A DNA stretch of 54,254 nt from Halomonas ventosae. GTDB taxonomy: Bacteria > Pseudomonadota > Gammaproteobacteria > Pseudomonadales > Halomonadaceae. Location: NCBI RefSeq assembly GCF_004361885.1, contig NZ_SNWH01000017.1, positions 1-54,254 on the forward strand, given 5' to 3'. A program made the position numbers and the translations under genes. The notes beneath the pieces were generated by a model. It searched no databases. It had not been told where the DNA came from and was given only the letters and a program-made list of their open reading frames with translations. Each line of letters begins with the position of its first letter. Within the stretch, counting starts at the first letter, position 1. This document shows, in pieces, positions 17,411-26,273 of this stretch.

Positions 17411-19840
17411 ATGAGCGACGATCACCAAGCACCGGAGGGTCTGGACTGGATCCAGGCCAACAACGACGAGCAACGAGATACGCAGCCGGCTGAAACACAC
17501 CACCACGCGGTGGTGCCCGCCAGCGATTCGCTGCCTGAACGTATCTACCTGCTGCCGATCCATAACCGTCCCTTCTTTCCCGCCCAGGTCCAGCCCCTGG
17601 TGGTCAACCGCGAGCGCTGGGAGGAGACCATTCGCCGCGTCGGCAACACGCCGCATCATACCGTGGGCCTGGCCTTCGTCGGCGAGACCGGGGTCGAGGA
17701 GCTCGGTGACGAGGACTTCCCCGAGATCGGCACCGCCGTGAAGATACACAAGCTGCAGGGCGAGGAGCAGCAGATCCAGTTTATCGCCCAAGGCATGCGC
17801 CGCTTTCGCATCCAGCGCTGGCTCTCCCGCAAGCCGCCCTATCTGGTGGAGGTGAGCTACCCCCGCGAGCCGGTAAACGTCGAGGAGGACGAGACCCGCG
17901 CCTATGCCATGGCACTGATCAACGGCATCAAGGAGCTGCTGCCGATCAACCCGCTCTATGGCGAGGAGCTCAAGCACTACTTGAACCGCTTCAGCCCCCA
18001 TGAGCCCGGCCCGCTGAGCGACTTCGCCGCCGCCATCACTTCGGCCAAGGGCCCCGAGCTGCAGGACGTGCTCGAGACCCTGCCGGTGATGTCGCGCATG
18101 CAAAAGGTATTGCCGCTGCTGCGCAAGGAGATTGAGGTCGCCCAGCTGCAGAGCGAGATCAGCGACCAGGTCAATGCCCAGATGCAGGAGCGCCAGCGGG
18201 AGTTCTTCCTGCGCGAGCAGCTCAAGGTGATCCAGCGTGAGCTGGGCATCTCCAAGGATGACCGCGAGAACGATGTCGACACCTTCCGTGGCCGTCTCGA
18301 GGGACGCGTGGTGCCAGAGCGGGTCATGGTGCGCATCGACGAGGAGCTCGACAAGCTATCGGTGCTGGAGACCGGCTCGCCGGAATACGGCACCACACGC
18401 AACTACCTGGACTGGCTCACCGCCATGCCTTGGGGCGTGCATAGCCAGGACCAGCTCGACCTGGTGCATGCGCGCCAGGTGCTCGACCGCGATCATGATG
18501 GCCTCAAGGATGTCAAGGAGCGCATCGTCGAGTTTCTCGCCGAGGGCACCTTCAAGGGCGACGTGGGCGGCTCCATTCTGCTGCTGGTGGGCCCTCCGGG
18601 GGTCGGCAAAACCTCGGTGGGGCGCTCCATCGCCGACGCCCTGGGCCGCGAGTTCTACCGCTTTTCGGTGGGCGGCATGCGCGACGAGGCCGAGATCAAG
18701 GGCCATCGCCGTACCTACATCGGTGCCATGCCCGGCAAGCTCGCCCAGGCCCTCAAGGAGGTCGAGGTCGAGAACCCGGTGATCATGCTCGACGAGATCG
18801 ACAAGATGGGCCAGTCCTTTCAGGGCGACCCCGCCTCGGCGCTGCTCGAGGTGCTCGACCCGGAGCAGAATGTCGACTTCCTCGACCACTACCTCGACGT
18901 GCGCCTGGATCTTTCCAAGGTGCTGTTCGTGTGTACTGCCAACACCCTGGATTCGATTCCCCCGGCGTTGCTGGATCGCATGGAGCAGATTCGTCTGTCC
19001 GGCTACATTGCCGAGGAGAAGATGGCCATCGCCAAGCACCACCTGTGGCCCAAGCTGCTCCAGCGCGACCGCATGCCCAAGAAGCGCATCAACCTCACCG
19101 AGGCGGCGCTGCGCCAAGTGATCGAGGGCTACGCCCGAGAGGCGGGGGTGCGCCAGCTCGAGAAGCAGCTGCACCGCATCGTGCGCAAGTCGGCGGTGAA
19201 GCTGCTGGAGAACGACCAGCAGTCCGTGAAGGTCTCGGTGAATAACCTTGAGGAGTACCTGGGGCCGCCGCTCTTCCGCAAGGAGCAGGTGATGAAAGGA
19301 GAGGGCGTGGTCACCGGCCTGGCCTGGACCTCGATGGGTGGCGCCACGCTCTCCGTCGAGGCCGGCAAGGTGCATGCCCTGGACCGCGGCTTCAAGCTCA
19401 CTGGCCAGCTTGGTGACGTCATGAAGGAGTCGGCCAACATCGCCTACAGCTACGTGCTCGGCCACTTGGGCGAGTACGGCGCCGATGCAGACTTCTTTGA
19501 CTCGGCCTTCGTCCACCTGCACGTGCCGGAAGGGGCCACGCCAAAGGATGGTCCCTCGGCCGGCGTGACCATGACCACGGCATTGCTGTCGCTGGCCCAG
19601 CACCGCGCCATCGAGCGGCCCATGGCGATGACCGGCGAGCTGACCCTGACCGGCCAGGTGCTGCCGGTGGGTGGCATCCGTGAGAAGGTGATCGCCGCGC
19701 GGCGTAGCGACATCTTCGAGCTGATCCTGCCCGAGGCCAACCGGCGCGACTACGACGAGCTGCCCGACTTCCTCAAGGAGGGGGTGACGGTGCATTTCGC
19801 CAGCCACTACCGCGACGTGGCCAAGGTGGTGTTCGGCTGA
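17411..19840 (+). CDS. lon: ATP-dependent endopeptidase La (Lon protease)
   Basis: 809 residues, full length for LonA. N-terminal substrate-recognition domain (IYLLPIHNRPFFPAQVQPL at about 45), coiled-coil linker (about 245-285), AAA+ module with Walker A GPPGVGKT (394-401) and Walker B MLDEIDKM, then the protease domain with the Ser716 (PKDGPSAGVTM) and Lys759 (GGIREKV) dyad. It degrades misfolded and selected regulatory proteins in the cytoplasm. It is not next to clpX, the usual place for lon, so it may be a second or relocated copy. A sigma-32-like promoter lies upstream. Confidence 0.97.
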   Translation: MSDDHQAPEGLDWIQANNDEQRDTQPAETHHHAVVPASDSLPERIYLLPIHNRPFFPAQVQPLVVNRERWEETIRRVGNTPHHTVGLAFVGETGVEELGDEDFPEIGTAVKIHKLQGEEQQIQFIAQGMRRFRIQRWLSRKPPYLVEVSYPREPVNVEEDETRAYAMALINGIKELLPINPLYGEELKHYLNRFSPHEPGPLSDFAAAITSAKGPELQDVLETLPVMSRMQKVLPLLRKEIEVAQLQSEISDQVNAQMQERQREFFLREQLKVIQRELGISKDDRENDVDTFRGRLEGRVVPERVMVRIDEELDKLSVLETGSPEYGTTRNYLDWLTAMPWGVHSQDQLDLVHARQVLDRDHDGLKDVKERIVEFLAEGTFKGDVGGSILLLVGPPGVGKTSVGRSIADALGREFYRFSVGGMRDEAEIKGHRRTYIGAMPGKLAQALKEVEVENPVIMLDEIDKMGQSFQGDPASALLEVLDPEQNVDFLDHYLDVRLDLSKVLFVCTANTLDSIPPALLDRMEQIRLSGYIAEEKMAIAKHHLWPKLLQRDRMPKKRINLTEAALRQVIEGYAREAGVRQLEKQLHRIVRKSAVKLLENDQQSVKVSVNNLEEYLGPPLFRKEQVMKGEGVVTGLAWTSMGGATLSVEAGKVHALDRGFKLTGQLGDVMKESANIAYSYVLGHLGEYGADADFFDSAFVHLHVPEGATPKDGPSAGVTMTTALLSLAQHRAIERPMAMTGELTLTGQVLPVGGIREKVIAARRSDIFELILPEANRRDYDELPDFLKEGVTVHFASHYRDVAKVVFG

Positions 19841-19868
19841 TCAGCCTTCCCGAGGGGGTGGGTGAACT

Positions 19869-19898
19869 GCCCGGTGCGCTATCGCTTACCGGGCCTAC
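19869..19898. repeat. Single REP-like unit after lon
   Basis: One inverted type 2 unit: starts GCCCGGTGCGCTATCG and ends CTTACCGGGCCTAC. It sits in the convergent gap between lon and hepT. Confidence 0.85.
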
Positions 19899-19927
19899 CC
19901 GGGGCGGTATGCTCGGCATGAAGCTGG

Positions 19928-20359
19928 TTACCTGGAGTGTTCCAGTGCCTCCAGCGCCTGGCGGCCGAAGTCGAGCATCGTACGATAATAACCATCGGCG
20001 ATGACGCTCTCGATGATCTCAGGGTCGACGTCGAGATAGTCGTGAACCAGCACGTTGCGCAGGCCAATGATCTTTCGCCAGGGAGTATTGACGTCGATCT
20101 TGCCGGCATCCCGAAGCCGCTCGAAGCCGGTCACCGCATCCCGGCTGACCCGCCCGGTCTCCTGGCGGGTCCAATGCTTGGCCAGGCCGATACAGGCCTC
20201 GATCAGGATCTGCAGGGTACGTTCGGCCCCGTGCCGCTCTATCCGGCTCCAGGCGCGCTCTCGCAGGATGGCGGCGAGGCTGGCAATGTCGTGTTCGCAC
20301 TCGTCGAGATGCTGGCGCTGGGCATTCAGATAGGCGCTTTGGTGGGAACTGTCAGGCAT
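19928..20359 (-). CDS. hepT: HepT-like HEPN-domain toxin (DUF86)
   Basis: 143 residues from the ATG at 20357-20359. All-helical HEPN fold with RNase motif R-x4-H in RNVLVHDY (Arg101, His106) and Tyr108 two residues after the His. In the studied MntA/HepT system this Tyr is adenylylated by the antitoxin. Earlier residues (YLNAQRQHLDECEHDIASL, IEACIGLAKHWTRQETGR) match the family. The start overlaps the end of the partner nucleotidyltransferase by eight bases. Predicted RNase toxin of a type VII toxin-antitoxin pair. It sits between lon and nudE, a place not usual for it. Confidence 0.88.
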   Translation of the reverse strand: MPDSSHQSAYLNAQRQHLDECEHDIASLAAILRERAWSRIERHGAERTLQILIEACIGLAKHWTRQETGRVSRDAVTGFERLRDAGKIDVNTPWRKIIGLRNVLVHDYLDVDPEIIESVIADGYYRTMLDFGRQALEALEHSR

Positions 20360-20765
20360 GAATGCCCTCCGGGTGCAGGTAGTCGATCTCCCAGCGTGAC
20401 AGGATCCGCGATTCCTGGCGCATGCGAATCTGTGGGTGGAGATCGACCAGCAGACGGCCCTGATCGAGAATGCTCCAGCCCAGGGGAATCGGGGCGATGG
20501 CCAGGTCCACCACACTCAGCATGTCCTCGCTCATGCCCAGGGCATGTTGCCAGTCCAGGGCAAGCAGCTCGGGGCGCAGGCGCCGCTCCAGCGGGTCATT
20601 GAGCCAGGTGGTGAACGCCACGGCCAGGTCGAAATCACTCGCGGCCTGGTGCTCGCCCCGAGCCCGTGAGCCGTACAACCATAGGGCGGCGATATCCTCT
20701 CTCACCATTGCCAGATGGCGAATGGCGTCTAGAGTGTCTTCCGACGTGGTGCTTTGCTGATGCAT
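20352..20765 (-). CDS. mntA: MntA-like nucleotidyltransferase antitoxin
   Basis: 137 residues from the ATG at 20763-20765; an earlier ATG at 20808-20810 is possible and neither has a good ribosome site. Minimal nucleotidyltransferase fold: LWLYGSRARGEHQAASDFDL carries G32-S33-x10-D44-x-D46, and a third acidic residue is in VVDLAI. Expected to silence the downstream HEPN toxin by adding AMP to its Tyr. Gene order MNT then HEPN, with an eight-base overlap, fits a single transcript. Confidence 0.88.
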   Translation of the reverse strand: MHQQSTTSEDTLDAIRHLAMVREDIAALWLYGSRARGEHQAASDFDLAVAFTTWLNDPLERRLRPELLALDWQHALGMSEDMLSVVDLAIAPIPLGWSILDQGRLLVDLHPQIRMRQESRILSRWEIDYLHPEGIHA

Positions 20766-20946
20766 CGCAATGGCTATTGGTGGGGGATGACACGTTGCGT
20801 CAATCTTCATCTTTGATCGAGGGGCGTGCAAGCCGTGGCACGGCCCGCTCTGCCGGATCACTGGTCTGGCGAGCTTTGAGGCGCCGATGATCCCGGGCGA
20901 CTACCCCGCCTTCTACGCCGCCAATACTCGCCGACCGGCGTCGGGC

Positions 20947-21552
20947 TCACCAGAGACCGGCATCCATCGGCGCCTCGCTGCGCAGCTTGTCCCGGGCGAT
21001 GAACAGTGCGGCGATGGCGCGCGCCTCGTGGAAGTCCTCCCGGGCCAGCAGGGCCGAAAGTTCGTCGATGGCGTGGGTCTCGACGATCAGCGGCTCTGGT
21101 TCATCGCCGGGCAGGCGCTTCGGGTAGAGATCGCTGGCCAGCACGACCTGCATGCGGTGGCGCATGTAGTTGGGGGCCAACGACAACTCCACCAGCGGCT
21201 CGATGCGGTTGGCACCGAAGCCGCACTCCTCCATCAGCTCGCGATTGGCCGCGGTGACGAGATCCTCACCCGGATCGACGAGCCCCTTGGGCAAGGTCAG
21301 CACATAGTCCTCGAAGCCGGCGGCATATTCACGGATGAGCAGCACATGCTCTGGGTCGGGCATGGCCACCATCATCACCGCGCCGATGCCCTGGCCGGTG
21401 CCGGTGAGCCGCTCGAAGGTGCGTTCAGCGCCGTTGGCAAAGCGCAGGTCCAGTTCCTCGACGTGGAACAGGCGGCTTCTCGCCACGCTGCGCCGGTCGA
21501 GGATGTGCGGCTTGACGGGCCAGGGCTGGGAGGCGTCTTGCTTGTCGGACAT
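20947..21552 (-). CDS. nudE: ADP compounds hydrolase NudE
   Basis: 201 residues from the ATG at 21550-21552. The Nudix box is complete: GLVDPGEDLVTAANRELMEE then CG (G-x5-E-x7-REL-x-EE-x-G). It hydrolyses ADP-ribose, NADH and diadenosine compounds. It is divergent from yrfG, as in E. coli (nudE / yrfG-hslR-hslO / pckA). Confidence 0.94.
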   Translation of the reverse strand: MSDKQDASQPWPVKPHILDRRSVARSRLFHVEELDLRFANGAERTFERLTGTGQGIGAVMMVAMPDPEHVLLIREYAAGFEDYVLTLPKGLVDPGEDLVTAANRELMEECGFGANRIEPLVELSLAPNYMRHRMQVVLASDLYPKRLPGDEPEPLIVETHAIDELSALLAREDFHEARAIAALFIARDKLRSEAPMDAGLW

Positions 21553-21625
21553 GGGCGGGATTCCGTGTTGGTGATTCGCTACAATACTACGTTTCAAACG
21601 CTCTCGACTCACCCTTGGAGTAGCG

Positions 21626-22307
21626 ATGATCGACTGGCGCGCCATCGATACCGTCCTGCTGGACATGGACGGCACCTTGCTGGACCTGCATTTCGACAGC
21701 CATTTCTGGCTCGAGCATCTGCCGCGACGCTATATGGAACTGCATCGCCTCGACGAGACGACCCAGGAGGCGCTGCGCGCCCGGATCATCCGCGAGCAGG
21801 GTACCCTCAACTGGTACAGCCTGGCCTACTGGAGTCGCGAGCTGGGGATCGACGTGGTGGCACTCAAGCGCGAGGTACAGCACTTGATCGGCCTGCGCGG
21901 CGATGCGTTGGATTTCCTGCGCTGGCTCAAGGCGGCCCACCCCCGGGTGGTGTTGGCCACCAACGCCGACCGCGCGAGCCTGGCGCTCAAGCTGCCGCTG
22001 ACCGGGCTGGAGGCGTATCTGGATGCCATCGTCTCCTCGGAGGACCTCGGTGTGCCCAAGGAGGAACAGGGCTTCTGGTTCGCCCTGCAGGAGGTCGAAC
22101 CCTTCGACCCCACACGGACACTTTTCATCGACGACAACGCCGCAGTGCTCCAGAGTGCCCGGGAGTTCGGCATCCGCCACCTGCTGGGCATCAAGCAGCC
22201 CGACAGCCGCCGGCCGGAGCGGGAGCTCGAGGAATTCATCGCCCTGGACCGCTTCGCCAGCATCCTGCCCGATAACCTGCCGCCCGCGGCGGGCGAAGGA
22301 GATAGCC

Positions 22308-22315
<8 letters not shown>
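21626..22315 (+). CDS. yrfG: GMP/IMP nucleotidase, HAD superfamily
   Basis: 229 residues. HAD motif I DMDGTLLDLHFD (about 14-25), motif II VVLATNADR, and motif IV TLFIDDNAAVL. It dephosphorylates purine mononucleotides; specificity comes from the E. coli YrfG family. It overlaps hslR by eight bases. Confidence 0.92.
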
Positions 22316-22694
<379 letters not shown>

Positions 22695-22701
22695 TGTTTT
22701 C

Positions 22702-23577
22702 ATGACCGATCAGATCCAGCGTTTTCTTTTTGATGGCACCAACGTGCGTGGCGAAATCGTCAGCCTGGAGCACGCCTACGGCGAGGTGCTCGAGCGCCAT
22801 GACTATCCCCCCGCGGTGAACCATCTGCTCGGCGAACTGCTCGCCGCGGTGGCGCTGCTCACCGATACCGTGAAGCTCGACGGCACCCTGAGCATCGAGG
22901 TGCGCGGCCAGGGGGCCCTGGCCCTGCTGATGGCCGAATCCAATCCCGGCGGCGAGCTGCGCGCCATCGCCCGCCTGGCCGAGGATGCGCCGATCCCCGG
23001 CGAGCATGCCGGCTTCCGGGAACTGGTGGGCAACGGGCAGATCATGATCACCCTGGACCCCACCGATGGCCACCGCTATCAGGGTATCGTGGCCCTCGAG
23101 CACGACAGCCTGGCCGGCTGCCTGGCCGCCTACTTCGCCCAGTCAGAGCAGCTGCCGACACGACTGTGGCTGGCCGCCGACGGGCAGCGTGCCGGCGGTC
23201 TGCTGCTCCAGCGTCTACCCGACGATTCGCGTAACCAGGATGCCGACGCCTGGGAGCGCACCGTGTTGCTGGCCGACACCTTGAAGGATGCGGAACTGCT
23301 CGATCTCGCCCCCCTCGAGGTGCTGCGACGGCTCTATCATCAGGAGACGGTGCGGGTCTTCGCCCCCAAGCCGCTGCGCTTCGGCTGTACCTGTTCGCGT
23401 GAGCGTATCGCCTCGGCGTTGATGACCCTGGGTTCACAGGAGCTGCGCGAGGTGCTGGCCGAGCAGGGCGGTATCGAGACCCAGTGCCACTTCTGCCACA
23501 CCCGCTACCATTTCACGGTGGCCGACGTTGAGGCGATGCTCAACGACGGCGAGGGCTCGCCCCCGATCCTGCACTGA
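22702..23577 (+). CDS. hslO: Redox-regulated chaperone Hsp33
   Basis: 291 residues. The N-terminal half shows [20 protein letters not shown]; the C-terminal redox switch has the zinc-binding Cys pairs [10 protein letters not shown] and [12 protein letters not shown]. Oxidation releases zinc and activates holdase activity in the cytoplasm. Immediately after hslR, with pckA downstream, as in E. coli. Confidence 0.96.
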   Translation: MTDQIQRFLFDGTNVRGEIVSLEHAYGEVLERHDYPPAVNHLLGELLAAVALLTDTVKLDGTLSIEVRGQGALALLMAESNPGGELRAIARLAEDAPIPGEHAGFRELVGNGQIMITLDPTDGHRYQGIVALEHDSLAGCLAAYFAQSEQLPTRLWLAADGQRAGGLLLQRLPDDSRNQDADAWERTVLLADTLKDAELLDLAPLEVLRRLYHQETVRVFAPKPLRFGCTCSRERIASALMTLGSQELREVLAEQGGIETQCHFCHTRYHFTVADVEAMLNDGEGSPPILH

Positions 23578-23644
23578 AGGCGTGATGTACTAAGGCCGCA
23601 GCGCAGCAGATGCCGCGGAAGTGCGATGACCAACGGCTGCGATG

Positions 23645-23661
23645 TTGTAGAAAAACTACAA
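23645..23661 (+). other. Small hairpin in the hslO-pckA gap
   Basis: TTGTAG-AAAAA-CTACAA, a 6-bp perfect stem. It could end the hslO transcript or lie in the pckA control region. A CATAAT -10-like hexamer follows at 23706, about 120 bases before pckA. Confidence 0.35.
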
Positions 23662-23826
23662 GAACTTCGCCCATTAGCGGCGTTTCCCGGCAGCGGCGTT
23701 TTTGTCATAATGGTGTCGTTTATCATCGGTCGACCGCCCACTTCCTAGCTAGACGGCAATGACCATGTTGCGTCACAGACGCCCCTGCACACGAAAGAAA
23801 AGCGGCCGCAAGGCCCAGGATACGAC

Positions 23827-25395
23827 ATGACCACGACCCAAGCCGTCCCCCAGCAAACCGCCATTTCCCACGTCAACCTCTGCAGTGCCGAGCTGATCGA
23901 GCGGGCAGTGACCAATGGGGAAGGGCGTCTGGCCGCCAATGGCGCGTTGGTGGTGAACACCGGCGCACGCACCGGCCGCTCGCCCAAGGATCGTTTCATT
24001 GTCGACGAGCCGAGCACCAGCGGTCAGATCGATTGGGGCAGCGTCAATCGCCCGTTCGATGCCGAAAGGTTCGATGCGTTGTGGGCCCGCGTCGATGCCT
24101 ATCTGGCTGGCGCTGAGCACTACCTGTCCGAGCTCCACGTGGGCAGTGATCCGCAACACTACCTGCCGGTGCGCGTCACCACCGAGACCGCCTGGCACAG
24201 TCTGTTCGGCCGTACCATGTTCGTGCGTCCCGAGGCCTACAATCCGGCCGTCAAGGAGGAGTGGACCCTCCTCAATGCGCCGTATTTCACCTGTGACCCG
24301 GCCCGCGACGGCACCAATGCTGATGGCTGCGTGATCCTCAACTTCGCCCAGAAGAAAGTGCTGATCGCCGGCATGCACTATGCCGGCGAGATGAAAAAGG
24401 CGATGTTCTCGGTACAAAACTTCCTACTGCCAAGCGTCGGCGTGCTACCCATGCACTGTAGCGCCAACGTCGGCGAGGATGGCGAGACCACGCTATTCTT
24501 CGGCCTCTCGGGTACCGGCAAGACCACCCTCTCCGCCGACCCGGCACGCTACCTGATCGGCGACGACGAGCACGGCTGGGGGCCTGGCACCGTGTTTAAC
24601 ATCGAGGGCGGCTGCTACGCCAAGTGCATCGACCTCTCCGAGAAGAACGAGCCGATCATCTGGCGGGCCATCAAGTTTGGCACCGTGCTGGAGAACGTGG
24701 TCCTCGACGATCGCCGTGAGCCTGACTACGCCGATGACAGCCTGACCCAGAACTCGCGTGCCGCCTATCCGCTGGAGCACGTCGAGAAGCGCGTGCCCGA
24801 GAATCGTGCCGGCGAGCCGAGCGCCATCGTCTTCCTGACCTGCGACATGTCCGGCGTGCTGCCCCCGGTTTCCGTGCTTTCCAAGGAAGCCGCCGCCTAC
24901 CATTTCCTTTCCGGCTACACCGCCAAGGTGGGCTCCACCGAGGTGGGCTCTTCCGCCGGCCTCGAGGCAACCTTTTCTACTTGTTTCGGCGCGCCCTTCT
25001 TCCCGCGCCCGGCGCGTGAATACGCTGACCTGCTGATCAAGCGCGTGGCCGAGCAAGATGCCCAGGTCTATCTGGTCAATACCGGTTGGACCGGTGGCGC
25101 CTACGGCGAGGGCGGCGCGCGCTTCTCGATTCCCACCACTCGCGCCATCATCAGTGCCATCCAGGCGGGAGTGCTGCGCGATGTCGAGACGCGCCAGGTC
25201 GAGGGTCTGAACCTGGCGGTGCCCACCGCCGTGCCGGGTGTCGACTCCCGCCTGCTCGATCCGCGCCAGACCTGGGAAGACAAGGCCGCCTATGATCGTC
25301 ATCTGGGCGAACTGGTAGCCAAGTTCGTCGACAACTTCAAGAAGTTCGAGGGTGTCAACGAGGCGATCATCAAGGCGGGCCCCAGCCTGACCTGA
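23827..25395 (+). CDS. pckA: Phosphoenolpyruvate carboxykinase (ATP)
   Basis: 522 residues, slightly shorter than E. coli PckA. Key segments are [34 protein letters not shown], kinase-1a/P-loop [20 protein letters not shown], and [12 protein letters not shown]. It decarboxylates and phosphorylates oxaloacetate to PEP, the entry step of gluconeogenesis. Own promoter region is likely in the 249-base upstream gap; a strong hairpin follows. Confidence 0.97.
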   Translation: MTTTQAVPQQTAISHVNLCSAELIERAVTNGEGRLAANGALVVNTGARTGRSPKDRFIVDEPSTSGQIDWGSVNRPFDAERFDALWARVDAYLAGAEHYLSELHVGSDPQHYLPVRVTTETAWHSLFGRTMFVRPEAYNPAVKEEWTLLNAPYFTCDPARDGTNADGCVILNFAQKKVLIAGMHYAGEMKKAMFSVQNFLLPSVGVLPMHCSANVGEDGETTLFFGLSGTGKTTLSADPARYLIGDDEHGWGPGTVFNIEGGCYAKCIDLSEKNEPIIWRAIKFGTVLENVVLDDRREPDYADDSLTQNSRAAYPLEHVEKRVPENRAGEPSAIVFLTCDMSGVLPPVSVLSKEAAAYHFLSGYTAKVGSTEVGSSAGLEATFSTCFGAPFFPRPAREYADLLIKRVAEQDAQVYLVNTGWTGGAYGEGGARFSIPTTRAIISAIQAGVLRDVETRQVEGLNLAVPTAVPGVDSRLLDPRQTWEDKAAYDRHLGELVAKFVDNFKKFEGVNEAIIKAGPSLT

Positions 25396-25449
25396 GGCGA
25401 GCAGCGGAGGAGAGACAAGGCGAACCGGCGCTAAAAGCGGCGGTCTGAG

Positions 25450-25477
25450 CGGGGGAAGGACGCACGTCCTTCCCCCG
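25450..25477 (+). terminator. Terminator hairpin after pckA
   Basis: CGGGGGAAGGACG (25450-25462) pairs perfectly with CGTCCTTCCCCCG (25465-25477). The 13-bp stem is GC-rich; the T-tract after it is weak. Confidence 0.75.
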
Positions 25478-25533
25478 TTGGCGTCCTGCGCCATGGGGGG
25501 AGCGTCTGAATCTGACCACCAACGGAGAGAGAC

Positions 25534-26031
25534 ATGAAGCGACGGCATTTTCTCGGTGTGCTGGGGGGCGGCAGCCTGGCTGGCCTGCTGCCGGGGCTGG
25601 CTGCAGCACGACCCAAGCTGGATCTTTCGCGTGCCGAGGGGCTCGAGGTACTCAAGCTCTCCGAGGCCGAGTGGCGGGAGCGCCTGAGCGATAAGCAGTT
25701 CGAGATCCTGCGCGAGGGAGGCACCGAGCCGGCCTTCTCCAGCCCGTTGGACAAGGAGACCCGCGAAGGCGAGTACCGCTGTGCCGGCTGTGATCTGCTG
25801 CTGTTCACCAGTGACATGAAGTACGACTCCGGGACCGGCTGGCCGAGCTTCTTCGACCACGTCGAGGGGCACCTGCTGACCGAGCGCGATTTCGTGCTGC
25901 TCATTCCCCGCACCGAATACCACTGTGCGCGCTGCGGCGGCCACCAGGGCCACGTCTTCGACGACGGACCCGAGCCCACCGGGCTGCGCTGGTGCAATAA
26001 TGGCCTGGCGCTGACCTTCGTGCCGGCCTAG
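25534..26031 (+). CDS. msrB: Peptide-methionine (R)-S-oxide reductase with Tat signal
   Basis: 165 residues. A twin-arginine signal MKRRHFLGVLGGGSLAG and a hydrophobic stretch ending near LAAARP suggest export to the periplasm. The MsrB domain follows: zinc Cys pairs in YRCAGC and HCARCGG, SGTGWPSFFD, GHQGHVFDDGPEPTG, and the catalytic Cys in LRWCNNGLAL. It reduces methionine-R-sulfoxide in proteins. The exported form fits the other envelope thiol genes in the window (dsbG, dsbB). The ribosome site GGAGAG precedes the ATG. Confidence 0.93.
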   Translation: MKRRHFLGVLGGGSLAGLLPGLAAARPKLDLSRAEGLEVLKLSEAEWRERLSDKQFEILREGGTEPAFSSPLDKETREGEYRCAGCDLLLFTSDMKYDSGTGWPSFFDHVEGHLLTERDFVLLIPRTEYHCARCGGHQGHVFDDGPEPTGLRWCNNGLALTFVPA

Positions 26032-26067
26032 ACGGGCACCCCCAAGGCTCTCAGTTACGCATAGAGA

Positions 26068-26163
26068 GAGGCGCTGGAGGCAAGCCGAAGAAGAGGTCCT
26101 ATGCCATGGATGGCATCGGTAGCGTACAGGGAAGTATTCACAGCGCCTCCTCGCAGGCTTGCC
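26068..26163. repeat. Interspersed palindromic repeat element
   Basis: Centred on a perfect 16-bp palindrome ATGCCATGGATGGCAT (26101-26116), followed by GGTAGCGTACAGGGAAGTAT. Flanks carry inverted matches GAGGCGC/GCGCCTC (26068/26143) and GGCAAGCC/GGCTTGCC (26079/26156). From memory, similar units recur in marine gammaproteobacterial genomes; only one copy is seen here. Confidence 0.55.
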
Positions 26164-26273
26164 GCCGGATCAGCCTCGAGCGATAGAACTATCTGTAATA
26201 GCCCTGGCGGCGCCTCGATGGCGTTTGTGGTACATTTTCGCGATCATCTGGACGTTTGATGGCCAAGGATTTC

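Noticed and set aside
18356..19807. 483-codon frame antisense to lon
   Set aside because: A shadow of the conserved lon sequence; the His- and Leu-rich composition is typical of antisense frames in GC-rich genes.
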